Origin: Trichobilharzia regenti
Taxonomy: Eukaryota; Platyhelminthes; Trematoda; Strigeidida; Schistosomatidae
DNA length: 64,000 nt
Assembly: GCA_944472135.2 (NCBI GenBank)
Contig: OX235267.1
Span: forward strand, 18,645,452 to 18,709,451
Direction of reading: 5' to 3'
Shown piece after piece: positions 1 to 11,440 of this stretch (the first letter of the stretch is position 1; every line of letters starts with the position of its first letter). The notes below the pieces were generated by a model, which was given only the letters and a program-made list of their open reading frames with translations, was not told the DNA's origin and searched no databases. The position numbers and the translations under genes were made by a program.

Positions 1-1019
1 TAGGAATCCTAGCACTTTTCACAGTCCCTCTTTAGTAGGGTTACTGGATACAGTTAGGACAGCTGCAGGAGCTGTGCATTACAAGGGAGAAAGAGGGAAC
101 TAACTATTAATCCTATAACCACGTATCCTGTTACCCCAGCAGCTCCTTTCCACGTTCTGGCAATGATTGACTAGAAGCACGACATTCCCAATACGAATTG
201 TGCTGGGACACTGCCATTATGATGCCACTCGAAATTAATCCTAAAGCATACAAGCAGAATTATAATAGTGGTCAGCATTGTTGGACAGGTTACTCTATTG
301 TGGGAAATGTCAACAGGCATCCAAAGACCTGTAGATCCTTTATCTTTAGGTCAAACAGATGAACGTAAATTCGTAACATAACGTGTCACACTCTATAGAC
401 AAGCTAATATCAAAAATGTTTTTGTGTTCTGGAAGAAATCATGATGTAAGAAATTCCACTTTATGCTGTAAAGAATACTATTACTCAAAGAGCTCATGAC
501 CATCATTTCAATCTAACTAAATCATTCTCTTTGACAGATGCAAGTTTTATTCACGTTCATTTCCTCCACTTTCTCTTTCACCTTCCATTGGCCACTAGAA
601 CCTACTCAAATGCGTGCACCTCTTTACCTCTCAGTCGACTGATATCAAAAATGATCTGTAAACTCTAAGAAGCTTTGAGATTTACTCGAATACAGGCGCT
701 TCCGAACTACTGCAGACGATGATCAGATATATCTTTCCATTGGATCGTGAACTATAGTGAATCACTTGCAAATGCCCTGACACTACTCGTAATATATCGG
801 AAAACAGAAGTATTGTTTTCCTTCTATACTCACCGGTAGGCGTGAGCACTGATCTACAAGGCATGCAGATTTTGCAAACTAGACTCACTGAAGTCTTCTC
901 ATTGTCGTTACATGTAGTAATGTACAACCAAATATTAATATTATACATTTTGTTCTTTTCTTCCTTCATCATAGGAACTGGACAGTTCTGTTGTTTATCT
1001 TTGACTATGGAATATACTA
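1..1019. other. Unassigned AT-rich sequence, no gene seen
   Basis: Short open frames of 60-100 codons occur here (for example 682-972 on the minus strand), but none shows a recognisable domain, splice context or biased composition, so I do not call them. The last 14 bases (1006-1019) are the left target-site duplication of the RTE element that follows. Confidence 0.6.
1006..1019. repeat. Left target-site duplication of the RTE element
   Basis: TATGGAATATACTA here is repeated as TATGGAATACACTA at 4119-4132, matching at 13 of 14 bases. The pair exactly brackets the 5' UTR start and the TAA-rich 3' tail of the RTE element, which is what target-primed reverse transcription leaves. Confidence 0.8.
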
Positions 1020-4000
1020 ACCTCGCCAGATACTAGATAGCTAGGCTACTAGCTTACTAGTTTTCTCGCCGGTCCCAAGCCCCGGTAAAGAGGGAGGGTT
1101 GGGGCGTGGTGCTAGCAACTCCACCCCTGTAAAACAACCAAATCGCTACAGAAACTTCAACGAATAAATATATTAAAAATTCTAAAAACATAAGCAATAG
1201 CCTTACTTTTTGCTGGAATCGGAGAAGTGAAATGACGCAGGCTGGTGAAAGCCTTCGGGAAGCCAGTTAGCCGATGTGCCTTCTTTCGATGAAAGCAAAA
1301 GTAAGGATGGGTACCTGGAATGTTCGTGCAATGTACGAAACTGGAAAGGCTGCCCAGATAGCCGCTGAAATGAGAAGGTACAGAATAGAAGTGTTAGGAA
1401 TCTGCGAGAGCAGATGGAACGGATGTGGTAGATGCCAACTACCAACTGGAGAGACAATAATCTATTCCGGCCACCTAGAGGACAACCATGAGCACACCGA
1501 GGGAGTGGCCATCATGATGCCACCAACAGCAGCCAAAGCTCTTATGCAGTGGGAACCAATCTCCTCCATGATAATGACAGCCAGGTTCAACTCAAAAGGA
1601 AGAAAAGTTACAGTCATTCAATCCTATGCGCCTACAAACGTCTCAGAACAAGAGAAGAAGGAGGCGTTCGACAGACAACTATAAGCAATAATGGACAACG
1701 TCCCGAATGGTGATATCAAAATCCTGATGGGCGACATGAATGCGAAGCTGGGAGGAGACAACACAGGAAGAGAACTCGCCATGGGTCGTGAGGCCCTCGG
1801 TGAAATGAACGACAATGGTGAACTCTTCTCAGACCTCTGCGCCTTCAATGATTTGGTGATTGGCGGTAGTGTGTCCAAACACAAGGATATACACAAGACG
1901 ACATGGATTTCACCAGATGGAAACACCAAGAATCAAATAGACTTCATCTCAATTTCAAGAAAGTGGAGACGGAGCCTACTGGACACAAGGTTGAGGAGAG
2001 GAGCAGATGCGGGTTCAGACCACTATCTAGTACAAGGGAAATTCAAGGTGAAACTAAAAGCCTCGAAGATAGCTAGGGATAGGTCACAATGCAAGTTCAA
2101 ACCAATAGAAGACAGGAGAATGGTGAAAGAGAAAATGATTCAATGCAAGGACGGACAGGAGAAGGAGACGCTGAGCTCAACCTACACAGCACTGCTGGAC
2201 AAAGAAGTGAAGAAGAGTGCTAGGAAGGACAAAAGACGATTCTACGACAACCTCGCCACTGAAGCTGAGAAGGCAGCAGGCAAAAGGGACCTGAGGACAC
2301 TATATCAGATAACCAAATCTCTATCCGGGAAGAGACCAACACAAGTGAAACCTATAAAAGACAGCCAAGGAAACCCAGTTACCATGGAAGAAAGACAGAT
2401 TAAACAATGGGCAGATCACTTCAAAGGACTCTTGAACCGACCATCACCTGCAACCCGTCCAGAAATACCAACAACAGCGCGCACACAACTGCAAGTTGAC
2501 ACCAATCCTCCAACGAGAGCTGAAGTCTTGAACGCAATCAAGCTCCTGAAAGCTGGAAAAGCAGCTGGACCAGATGGAATACCCCCTGAAGCACTGAAAG
2601 CGGACCCAGGGACGACAGCAGCTATGCTGACTCCATTATTGCAAAAGGTCTGGAAGGAGGGAAAGGTGCCTACTGACTGGAGGAAAGGTTACCTCGTGAA
2701 ACTACCAAAGAAGGGCGACCTTTGACTCTACAAGAACTGGCGAGGAATCATACTCCTGTCGACACCAAGTAAAATCCTGAGTCGCATCATCCTGGAGAGA
2801 ATAAAGGACGCACTGGATACAGAACTCCGACCAGAACAAGCTGGATTCAGGAAAGGCAAATCATGTTCTGACCAAATTGCAACTCTACGCATCATCATCA
2901 CAGAACAAAGCATGGAATGGCAATCAAACCTCTACCTCAACTTTATAGACTTTGAGAAGGCCTTCGACAGCGTTGATCGTGAAGTAATTTGGAAATTACT
3001 CGAGTACTATGGCGTACCCCAAATATTCATCAACCTTATTCAACAGCTGTACGACAACGGCACCTGCCAAGTGATCCACAACGGAAGACTCAGCGAGGCG
3101 TTTGGAGTAAACACAGGAGTCAGACAAGGGTGCTTATTATCTATCACCAATGATATTCCTAATTGTGGTGGACTGACTGGATTATGCGTCAGACAGTGGG
3201 AAACGAGAAGACAGGAATATCCTGGACCGACGTGAAGAACCTAGAAGACCTGGATTTCGCTCGTGGATGATTTATGTTTGATGTAACTCACAAAATCGAA
3301 GACTTACAAGCGAAAACCGACAAACTGGTCGAAGAGGCGAGCAGCAAAGACAGGACTCCAGGTGAACATAGACAAGACGGAGGTTATGAAAATAACCAAC
3401 CAACAACAACAGCAGCAGCAACATCCAGCGCCAATCACCATCAACGGGAGGGATTTGAAAGAGGTCACTTCATTCACTTATCTAGGAAGCATTGTCTCAA
3501 CTACAGGAGGTCAGAAGGGACGAGGATGTCAAATCGAGCGAGAATCGGGAAGGCGAGAAACACATTCACACTCAATCTGAAACCAATCTGGAAATCTTCG
3601 TCACTCAGCATCACCAACAAAATTCGGTAGGATTTTCAATACAAACGTAAAGTCAGTTCTTCTATACGGATCAGAAACTTGGCGGGCGTTTCACAAAGAA
3701 TATTTCCAACAGCCTGTTGCAGACCTTTATCAACAACTGTCTTCGCTCTATACTGAAGATCAGATGGCCGGGCCGGAAAGAATCACCAACAAGAAACTAT
3801 GGGAACAAACAAAACAAGAACCAATCGCCCAACAAATATGCAGGAGAAAGTGGAGATGGATTGGACATTCGTTGAGGAGACCGGTTGGTGACATCGCGCG
3901 TCAGGCCATTGCTCGAGTGGAACCCAAAGAATGGGAAGCGGAGAGTGGGACGTCCAAGGGTGACATGGAGGAGATCGTGTGAAGAGGAGTTGAAAGAAGA

Positions 4001-4118
4001 TGGATTAACATGGATGCAGGTGAAGAGTACAGCAGAAGACAGAAGCGAGTGGAGACGTGCAGTTGAAGCCCTATGTTCCACTTGGAACCCAAGGGAGCAA
4101 TAATAAATAATAATATAA
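1020..4118 (+). mobile_element. RTE-clade LINE (SR2-like), full length, defective
   Basis: A non-LTR retrotransposon of about 3.1 kb. It has a GC-richer 5' UTR (1020-1273, with a run like CCGGTCCCAAGCCCCGG), a single endonuclease-reverse transcriptase frame, and a short TAA-rich 3' tail (from about 4099) typical of RTE elements. It is bracketed by 13/14-matching direct repeats, so insertion was complete and fairly recent. The 5' UTR start is supported by a second copy reading outward at 48553 on the minus strand. RTE elements insert by target-primed reverse transcription, with the AP-type endonuclease nicking DNA and the RT copying the RNA in place. This copy cannot encode a working protein. 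Its closest relative in the window is the minus-strand copy at 7287-9307. Confidence 0.9.
1274..4103 (+). pseudogene. RTE endonuclease-reverse transcriptase, broken
   Basis: Frame 2 begins with an AP-endonuclease domain: TWNVRAM, GICESRW, GDMNAKLG and SDHYLVQGKF are the expected metal- and DNA-binding blocks. A linker leads into RT blocks AAGPDGIPPEALKA, FIDFEKAFDSVDRE and GVRQGC, then a C-terminal region rich in W and R (RKWRWIGHSLRRP, SEWRRAVEAL). Lesions seen: an in-frame TAA at 1682-1684 (a related copy has Gln here), an in-frame TGA at 2723-2725, and several 4-base insertions between about 3130 and 3350, one of them splitting the FADD catalytic motif (3258-3268). Frame is regained in pieces to about 4103. 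The start is taken at 1274 because the frame opens just after the 5' UTR and nothing upstream is homologous. It acted, when intact, on its own RNA and nuclear DNA. Confidence 0.88.
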
Positions 4119-4132
4119 TATGGAATACACTA
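4119..4132. repeat. Right target-site duplication of the RTE element
   Basis: TATGGAATACACTA, partner of 1006-1019, placed directly after the TAA-rich tail. Confidence 0.8.
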
Positions 4133-6844
4133 CTTATTGCAAGTGACGCTTTTATTAACTGTTAGTTGTTTTATTTGACCCTTATTTTCTTTAGACGCTT
4201 AATAAATGAAATTTTGTAGTATGGTTACTTGATATATTTCTTGAATAATTTTTGAAAGTTCTCAGTGTTTTGTTCGTGACATAACTCTTTTCGAAGCAAA
4301 TGGTCCCTAGAGTTTGCCTATGTCATTGAAGTCTGAGAGTTCATGACTTAGATGTAAGTCGTCTTGGTATCTTGCCGTAGCAATTATATTTTGCAATTAC
4401 CTTACTAACCTGCTAAAAATCGATCATGGCACATTTTATTTTTAATCAAACTTTTTTGTTAATTACAAAAGAAGCCTAATAGTTGCAGAAGAACTTGAAA
4501 ACCTAGAGACAGATTCATTCAATAGCCTGTTTATTTTGTGTCTGTACTTGGCCTTCCTTTAGGAGGCCACTGTGTTTTGAAAATTTCTTTTCTCATCTCC
4601 TTTATTTTTTTATTGCAGAATATCAAAATAAGGTTGGTATCGGTCCCTGGCTATTTCGCCTGGATCCTACTGTGGTTCTTCGATAATCAGTTTTCCTGTT
4701 TTATGCTCTCCTAGTGGGAGAGACATCCATAGGTAAAAATAGACGGAAGCTTTGAGTCTTTTCAGCATGATTGAGTCAAGACTTAAAGTTTCATTTTGCA
4801 ATAGGTGTACACAGCCGCTGCTCTAGTTTTGTAGTCCACACAACACCTAAGTCATCTTCATTATGAAGGAGGTTTTAGTATGCGCCTCACAGTTGCTAGG
4901 TAGAAGTGAAAGTTGTTTTTATCTCCCCTACATTCTAAGGTGGTTTATAGTCTGCCGCTCACCATGTAAGGTACCAGGCAAATGTGGTTTCAAGAGCACT
5001 TAGTGCACAAGAATTCAATTGGATTTGGTAAACTACTTTTTATTAGCAAGTAGTATAAATAACAGAAAAGAAAGAATAACAAAAGCTATTTGAAAGCAAT
5101 AAACACTGCCTAGTTTTCTTTACTCTACCTCCTAACAAGAGGCATACAATCTATTCTCACTGCATCTGCATCCACTGTTTCATCATATAGCGTTAGAGCT
5201 GCTTGCCTTTACTCAGTCCTTGGTAAGCAAACTTTATGTGCATGATTATAAAACCTCCAAATATTTCCTATTCCACTGGCTCACAATGGTATCGGATATT
5301 TGACTCTATCGCGTCGTCCACGTGAAATACTTCTAAAATATTAATGGAAGCTAAAATATCATTTCATTTGGAGCCATCGTAAACAGCTACAAGCGGTCCG
5401 CTCCTAAGTGTGCTTACGGTTCCTGTCATATAGGTTATTGACGCCTCATTTGTGAAAACCTTTTCTATCGCACATTGTAAAACAGCTGTGAATCACCTGA
5501 CACGCATTACTTTGAGAAGAAATATCGTTAGGGATTGGACAGTGTTTGAAACCAAACGACATCGCATCACAGTATATATGTCCGATTATGATTTTAATTA
5601 AAGGTACCGTACGAGCAATAAGTATACTCCAATAAACAGCTGAGAGTTCTGCATGGATCAAACCAGCGTTACAGAGTAAGACTGCTATTATTTTTAGTAT
5701 TACTGAGGGGAAATAATGAGAAATTGTGGGATACACAACGATAAAACAATGCGACTATTACTTTTTTCTTCCGAAGACCAGCTGTGTCTTTACCTCACCA
5801 GATAAGAGATAAGGTCTTCACATTGCAAGAAACGTAAAGAATCGCAATTTATAACTGTAATATATTGTTTTGAATAGATCTTCTTCAGGCTTTACTCTAA
5901 TTCACATAGATTTCTATGTGAAAATTGTAACCGAATATGGCGATTTTTCGGATCAGATAATAATAATAATAAAAATAATGTCATTATTATTAACGATGAT
6001 AACAAAACAGTGACCATAAGGTTTATGCAGGTGGCGATAAGAATAACGAAAGTGGTAATATGTGTATATGTAGAAATTTCAGAAATATATTAGGTCAAAT
6101 CTTAAAAGTTGCGTGATACTAAAGGTGGAGTGGACAAATAATCAGAGTTTATCTAAGTACCATAAAAGTAAGAAGGAAATGGAGAATAAGAACGAGTGGT
6201 GGGATTTTATTAATGACGTTCAAAACATTTAACATTTTATTATTATTACTTGATCCCCAAAACTGCCATTACTGATTAAAATTTTAAATAGAAATCTATG
6301 CAGATTACAGTAAAGCTTGAAGAAGATCTAATTGAAAACAATATTGATCGCCTTATATGTCTCGCTGTAATATTGATAATGGGAATATTTAAACATTATA
6401 ACTGTAAAAGGAGTCGAATCACACACCCATATATTATAGACAGTAGTCGGTTAAGATTGTTTACAATCTCGTTTTCCAATTAGCTGTTCAGAATGTGACA
6501 TATACAGCCTTAGCCAATTTCAATCACCACACATTTATTCAATAATGATGATATTTACTAAGTTACAGTCAGTTCATGACTCTGGAAACATTAACGTTAA
6601 CTGACTAATAATTATAAACTTTTGAAACATATTTGAGAAATTCCGAATTCCGCACAATTTTCACAAATGGTGCAAGAATCAATTCCGTATTCATCTGTTT
6701 ATTAGATATATCACGCTGTGAAACGTTGTTATTTACTGGATAACAATTTTTCGAAAACAATTTATTGTTCATAATCATATCAACTATAGCCGCATAACGT
6801 AGAAACTTTATAGTTTTCTTTATTCTTTCCGATTTGTCGTGGGG
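4133..6844. other. Unassigned sequence between the RTE element and the solo LTR
   Basis: No coding domain recognised. A minus-strand open frame at 5446-5736 (96 codons, Ile/Leu rich) and one at 6605-6901 have no motif I recognise; the second runs into the LTR and is almost certainly chance. Contains an AAT microsatellite near 5960-5995. Confidence 0.5.
5958..5996. repeat. AAT-type microsatellite patch
   Basis: Runs of AAT units with interruptions followed by ATTATT units. Similar trinucleotide runs elsewhere in the window are LINE 3' tails, but no LINE 3' end is seen next to this one. Confidence 0.5.
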
Positions 6845-7151
6845 GTGTAACAACAGAAGACAAGGGCTGGCAACAGATCGTTTTTTTACGGAAATCAACA
6901 CGTACTTATATAAATTTCACATACATTATTATAGCCTAGTCAAGTAGGCAAATGCAGTCTTCTGATTGGTTGTTTTAGAGTTCGTCGGAAAGTGGAGCCA
7001 TCTATCTGCGAATCATATTTGCCCACGTTGAAGTTTGCTGTGATTGATTGTTGAAACAGCCTTGTTCATATCTACTCATGGCCCATATTATTGACCTAGA
7101 CATTGACGTAGATTAATGTCAACCAATTGGCTAGCAGTCTGCTCTCACCAC
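6845..7151 (-). mobile_element. Solo LTR of a Ty3/gypsy-type element
   Basis: The reverse complement matches, over its whole length, the LTR at 63177-63507. Shared landmarks include GAGAGCAGRCTGCTAGCC near the start, two 'CAACCAATCA' blocks in the middle, a TATAA-like patch, an AATAAAA/GTAAAAAAA polyadenylation area and the end TTGTCTTCTGTTGTTACA. No internal element sequence lies on either side. It is bracketed by TGGGG on both sides (6840-6844 and 7152-7156), consistent with a 4-5 bp integrase target duplication. A lone LTR is the usual product of recombination between the two LTRs of a full element. Exact ends are uncertain by 1-2 bases because the ends overlap the duplication. Confidence 0.85.
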
Positions 7152-7286
7152 TGGGGTAGTTGAATTTTCCAGATATCATTCCTATTACACGTATTCTCTT
7201 CAGATGATTGGATAAAAAAAGCTTTTGTTATCAATCTCTCTCTCCAACATATTACAATAGATTTTGAAACTGTCATCTTATTCCAT

Positions 7287-9307
7287 CCTATTTTTTATTA
7301 TTATTGTTTCCTTGGGTTCCAAGTGGAACATAGGGCTTCAACTGCACGTCTCCACTCGCTTCTGTCTTCTGCTGTACTCTTCACCTGCATCCATGTTAAT
7401 CCATCTTCTTTCAACTCCTCTTCACACGATCTCCTCCATGTCACCCTTGGACGTCCCACTCTCCGCTTCCCATTCTATTGGGTTCCACTCGAGCAATGGC
7501 CTGACGCGCGATGTCATCAACCGGCCTCCTCAACGAATGTCCAATCCATCTCCACTTTCTCCTGCATATTTGTTGGGCGATTGGCTCTTGTTTTATTTGT
7601 TCCCATAGTTTCTTGTTGGTGATTCTTTCCGGCCCGGCCATCTGATCTTCAGTATAGAGCGAAGACAGTTGTTGATAAAGGTCTGCAACAGGCTGTTGGA
7701 AACATTCTTTGTGAAACGCCCGCCAAGTTTCTGATCCGTATAGAAGAACTGACTTTACGTTGTTTGTATTGAAAATCCTACCGAATTTTGTTGGTGATGC
7801 TGAGTGACGAAGATTTCCAGATTGGTTTCAGATTGATGTGTGAATGTGTTTCTCGCTCACCTTCCCGATTCTCGCTCGATTTGACATCCTCGTCCCTTCT
7901 GACTTCCTGAATTTGAGACAATGCTTCCCAGATAAGTGAATGAAGTGACCTCTTTCAAATCCCTCCCGTTGATGGTGATTGGCGCTGGATGTTGCTGCTG
8001 CTGTTGTTGTTGGTTGGTTATTTTCATAACCTCCGTCTTGTCTATGTTCACATGGAGTCCTGTCTTTGCTGCTCGCCTCTTCTGCCAGTTTGTCGGTTTT
8101 CACTTGTAAGTCTTCGATTTTGTGACAGTTACATCAAACATAAATCATCCACGAGCGAAATCCAGGTCTTCTAGGTTCTTCACGCCGGTCCAGGATATCC
8201 CTGTCTGCTCGTTTCCCACTGTCTGACGCATAATCCAGTCAGTCCACCACAATTAGGAATATCATTGGTGATAGATAATAAGCACCCTTGTCTGACTCCT
8301 GTGTTTACTCCAAACGCCTCGCTGAGTCTTCCGTTGTGGATCACTTGGCAGGTGCCGTTGTCGTACAGCTGTTGAATAAGGTTGATGAATATTTGGGGTA
8401 CGCCATAGTACTCGAGTAATTTCCAAATTACTTCACGATCAACGCTGTCGAAGGCCTTCTCAAAGTCTATAAAGTTGACGTAGAGGTTTGATTGCCATTC
8501 CATGCTTTGTTCTGTGATGATGATGCGTAGAGTTGCAATTTGGTCAGAACATGATTTGCCTTTCCTGAATCCAGCTTGTTCTGGTCGGAGTTCTGTATCC
8601 AGTGCGTCTTTTATTCTCTCCAGTATGATGCGATTCAGGATTTTACTTGGTGTCGACAGGAGTATGATTCCTCGCCAGTTCTTGTAGAGTCAAAGGTCGC
8701 CCTTCTTTGGTAGTTTCACGAGGTAACCTTTCCTCCAGTCAGTAGGCACCTTTCCCTCCTTCCAGACCATTTGGAATAATGGAGTCAGTATAGCTGCTGT
8801 CGTCCCTGGGTCCGCTTTTAGTTCTTCAGGGGGTATTCCATCTGGTCCAGCTGCTTTTCCAACTTACAGGAGCTTGATTGCGTTCAAGACTTCAGCTCTC
8901 GTTGGAGGATTGGTGTCAACTTGCAGTTGTGTGCGCGCTGTTGTCGGTATTTCTGGACGGGTTGCAGGTGATGGTCGGTTCAAGGGTCCTTTGAAGTGAT
9001 CTGCCCATTGTTTAGTCTGTCTTTCTTCCATGGTAACTGGGTTTCCTTGGCTGTCTTTTATAGGTTTCACTTGTGTTGGTCTCTTCCCGGATAGAGATTT
9101 GGTTATCTGATATAGTGTCCTCAGGTCCCTTTTGCCTGCTGCCTTCTCAGCTTCAGTGGCGAGGTTGTCGTAGAATCGTCTTTTGCCCTTCCTAGCACTT
9201 TTCTTCACTTCTTTGTCCAGCAGTGCTGTGTAGGTTGAGCTCAGCGTCTCCTTCTCCTGTCCGTCCTTGCATTGAATCATTTTCTCTTTCACCATTCTCC
9301 TCTCCCC
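7287..9307 (-). mobile_element. 5'-truncated RTE LINE, sister of the copy at 1020-4118
   Basis: Reading on the minus strand, homology to the plus-strand RTE copy starts at about 9307 (equivalent to 2118 in that copy) and runs to the TAA-rich tail at 7287-7312. The sequence before 9307 is unrelated, so the copy is 5' truncated, the common outcome of incomplete reverse transcription. By eye the two copies agree at well over 90 percent of positions. No convincing target-site duplication was found. Confidence 0.88.
7313..9307 (-). pseudogene. RTE reverse transcriptase remnant
   Basis: Covers the linker, the RT core and the C-terminal region. FIDFEKAFDSVDRE, GVRQGC, the FADD region and RKWRWIGHSLRRP can all be followed on the minus strand. 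It carries the same in-frame TGA (8690-8692) and the same 4-base insertions as the plus-strand copy, including ACTG at about 8234-8245 and the CGTG insertion in the FADD motif at 8148-8158. Because the lesions are shared, they were present in the parent. The fragment makes no functional protein. Confidence 0.87.
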
Positions 9308-9376
9308 TAATAGCTCCCAAGTGTCCATTGGGAACCATTCCTTTTCTTGGGCACTTTGGTAGTGTATAATTTCATT

Positions 9377-9584
9377 ATGGATAGGAATTTATTTCGATAA
9401 ACCCCACAGTGCTGTGCAGTTCTATTAAGTGATGACTTTTGGAAGGCAAACTATTGCTCATAGTCATATCAGGTCACCTGATATCACCTTAAATGATTAT
9501 GAGCAATAGTTTTTTTGCTCTAAACGTCATCAGTTAATATAACTGTACAACACTGTGATTCATCGAGATAAAATCTTATCCTTA
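9377..9584. repeat. Foldback repeat, arms about 100 bp
   Basis: The left arm (9377-9474) and the right arm (9476-9584) are reverse complements at roughly 80 percent of positions, with one 10-base gap near the centre. The centre itself is an exact ATATCAGGT / ACCTGATAT pair around one base. The 9-mer TTGGGCACT occurs at about 9347-9355 and again at 9585-9593, a possible target duplication. No coding capacity. Confidence 0.75.
9493..9528 (+). ncRNA. Hammerhead-like relic, Penelope type (tentative)
   Basis: Inside the foldback right arm. An ATGATTAT stretch (compare CTGATGA) is followed by a stem GAGCAA / TTGCTC and then TAAACGTC (compare GAAACGTC). Penelope-like elements are known to carry hammerheads whose core ends GAAACGTC with a tiny stem III. 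Core positions are mutated, so activity is not expected. Could be chance resemblance. Confidence 0.3.
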
Positions 9585-9593
9585 TTGGGCACT

Positions 9594-11221
9594 GTGCTTT
9601 TGAAACTTTGTAAGTGGTTTGTATTGTAGAATATGATCTTAGATTCATGGTTAATTTAGTATTGTATTAATAAAACACCAATCATTTGTTGCAGTTTGAT
9701 AAAACTGGGCTTGTGTGGACAATCGATTTGTCTTCATTTTTTCCCTAGTACTACTGGAACAAATGGTCCACTATTATATCATATAAGTAGTGGTGCGAAA
9801 ATTCAGTGGTATTCCTAAATTGTATTGAGTCTTCTATATGAGAGTGAGGGATTTCGAGCTTAAAATTAGTGAGTTTTAAACAGTGAAATCAGCCATAAAA
9901 TTTCAAAATTAAAAAAACTACCTGAGGTATGGAGTCAGGCAGGGGTATTTCGTTCGAGATTCATATATTTTTGTTTGCATTTCGTCACTAAATTAGAAAG
10001 CACAGTGCTCTGGGACAGAGATCCTTTCATCTGTATCACAGGAGTTAAACATCACATTCTACCCATTTGTAACAGGTGAGCTGCTAGTAATAACCGTTTC
10101 GCGGGAGGATAACATGTTATTAACCCTCATCGTATTACTGTCTAAACTGCTGGCGTTCTTATGAATATGTATTCTGGAATTTTGACTCGTAATTAGCGAA
10201 GATTATACAACAGAACGAAATACATGCATATCAGTGGAAACACGTGCAGGTGTAACGCCAACCTTGAGACTACAGCTATATTTGTCAACATACCAGTTAG
10301 TGGAGAGGAATCATCCTTAAATTCGTCGGTTTCATGAATCTATTCGACATCCGAAATTACTCTTTCACCAGTATCATGACGGGTAGTTTCCTATAAGTGA
10401 TTAGAACATCTGTGCTCATACGCATCTTCTAAAGCCGTATTATTTGCAGTCATTGAGAACCTGTGGAGGAATTTAAGTGCAGACGCAAAGAACGACTGAA
10501 AGAGTAGGCTTCACTGTTCACAGATAAGAAACAATTACACACTGAGTAGTTTGTTAGCCATCATTTCCTAGTGAATGTGTTGCGAGTAAAACTAGTACGA
10601 TACATCATCTGCCACTTCGCAATGACTGATGATATTACATCAGTAATTGTCTGCTGAGGGTGAGGACTTTGTATGAGGATCGCACTTGGGAAACGAGAAA
10701 GCACCTGACTGCACACAGATGTGAATATTCTTAAGCAAACGAGAGTTATTCCTATGAAAGTAGTGTATAAACAAGAATGCCCTCTGCAGCAAATCATCAG
10801 ACCGCACGTGTCGTAAGGCGTCTATAGGTTTCCGGAAAGTGCTGCTGAATGCAATTGCTATTTTTTTAGAGTAAAATGGAAGTGAGTGCAAACACAAGAA
10901 ATGACCCATTATTTTACAAGTGGTATGTCTATGTTACCATCTCACACGCGTAATTAGAACTGATAGAGTTTAGACTGACAATTGTGATACAGAACAATCC
11001 AGCTGAGAATATGGTATTAGAAACCGTTAGAAGCCGTTTTCGTATATAATTTAATTAAAACCTGTGACTCTACATCAGTAACAGGCTAGTATTGTAAGCA
11101 TGAAGAGTCAGTGTATAGAACAGTTAGCAGAGGTTAATCGTAGTAGGTATCATTTTAAGATAGAGTTAGATATTTGCATCTTCTGCACAACCAAAGCTGA
11201 GTCAAACACGTCCAAACTTTG
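9594..11221. other. Unassigned sequence, no gene seen
   Basis: Overlapping minus-strand open frames at 10561-10909 lack any recognisable domain and use overlapping frames of the same bases. No LINE, LTR or tRNA-like signal recognised. Confidence 0.5.
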
Positions 11222-11440
11222 TTCTATTTTCTGCTCTCCTCTTCAGCTGGTCCCACAGTTGGCTTGAATCTCTAATCATCTCCTCGCATGATCTCCTCCA
11301 TGTTACCATCAGACTACCCACTCGTTGACTTTGAGTCCTGTCTTGGCTGCCTCTTTAGCCAGTTTGTTGGTTTCCGCTTGCAAATCTTCGAGTTTGCGTG
11401 ACACTAAACATAAATCATTCACGAAATCCAGATCTGCAAT
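11222..11440 (-). mobile_element. Old RTE fragment with internal deletion
   Basis: On the minus strand the high end reads LDFVNDLCLVS then LEDLQAETNKL, the RT catalytic FADD region and the block after it. The low end resembles the extreme RTE 3' region (SCEEMM-like, matching 7425-7445). The middle is missing. It continues, in order, the RT fragment at 12001-12490, so both come from one insertion later split. Confidence 0.7.

Noticed and set aside
682..1036. Open frames on both strands
   Set aside because: Short, overlapping in opposite strands, no domain, and they run into the RTE target duplication.
3409..3424. CAACAACAGCAGCAGC run as a host poly-Gln gene
   Set aside because: It is the Gln-rich stretch of the RTE protein, found at the same place in the other RTE copies.
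3797..4092. Minus-strand open frames inside the RTE element
   Set aside because: They mirror the GC-richer coding strand of the RTE and recur, mirrored, in the 7.3-7.6 kb copy.
5446..5736. 96-codon minus-strand open frame
   Set aside because: No motif, no conserved start context, no splice sites that would make it an exon.
6605..6901. 98-codon minus-strand open frame
   Set aside because: Overlaps the end of the solo LTR, so it is a chance frame across a transposon border.
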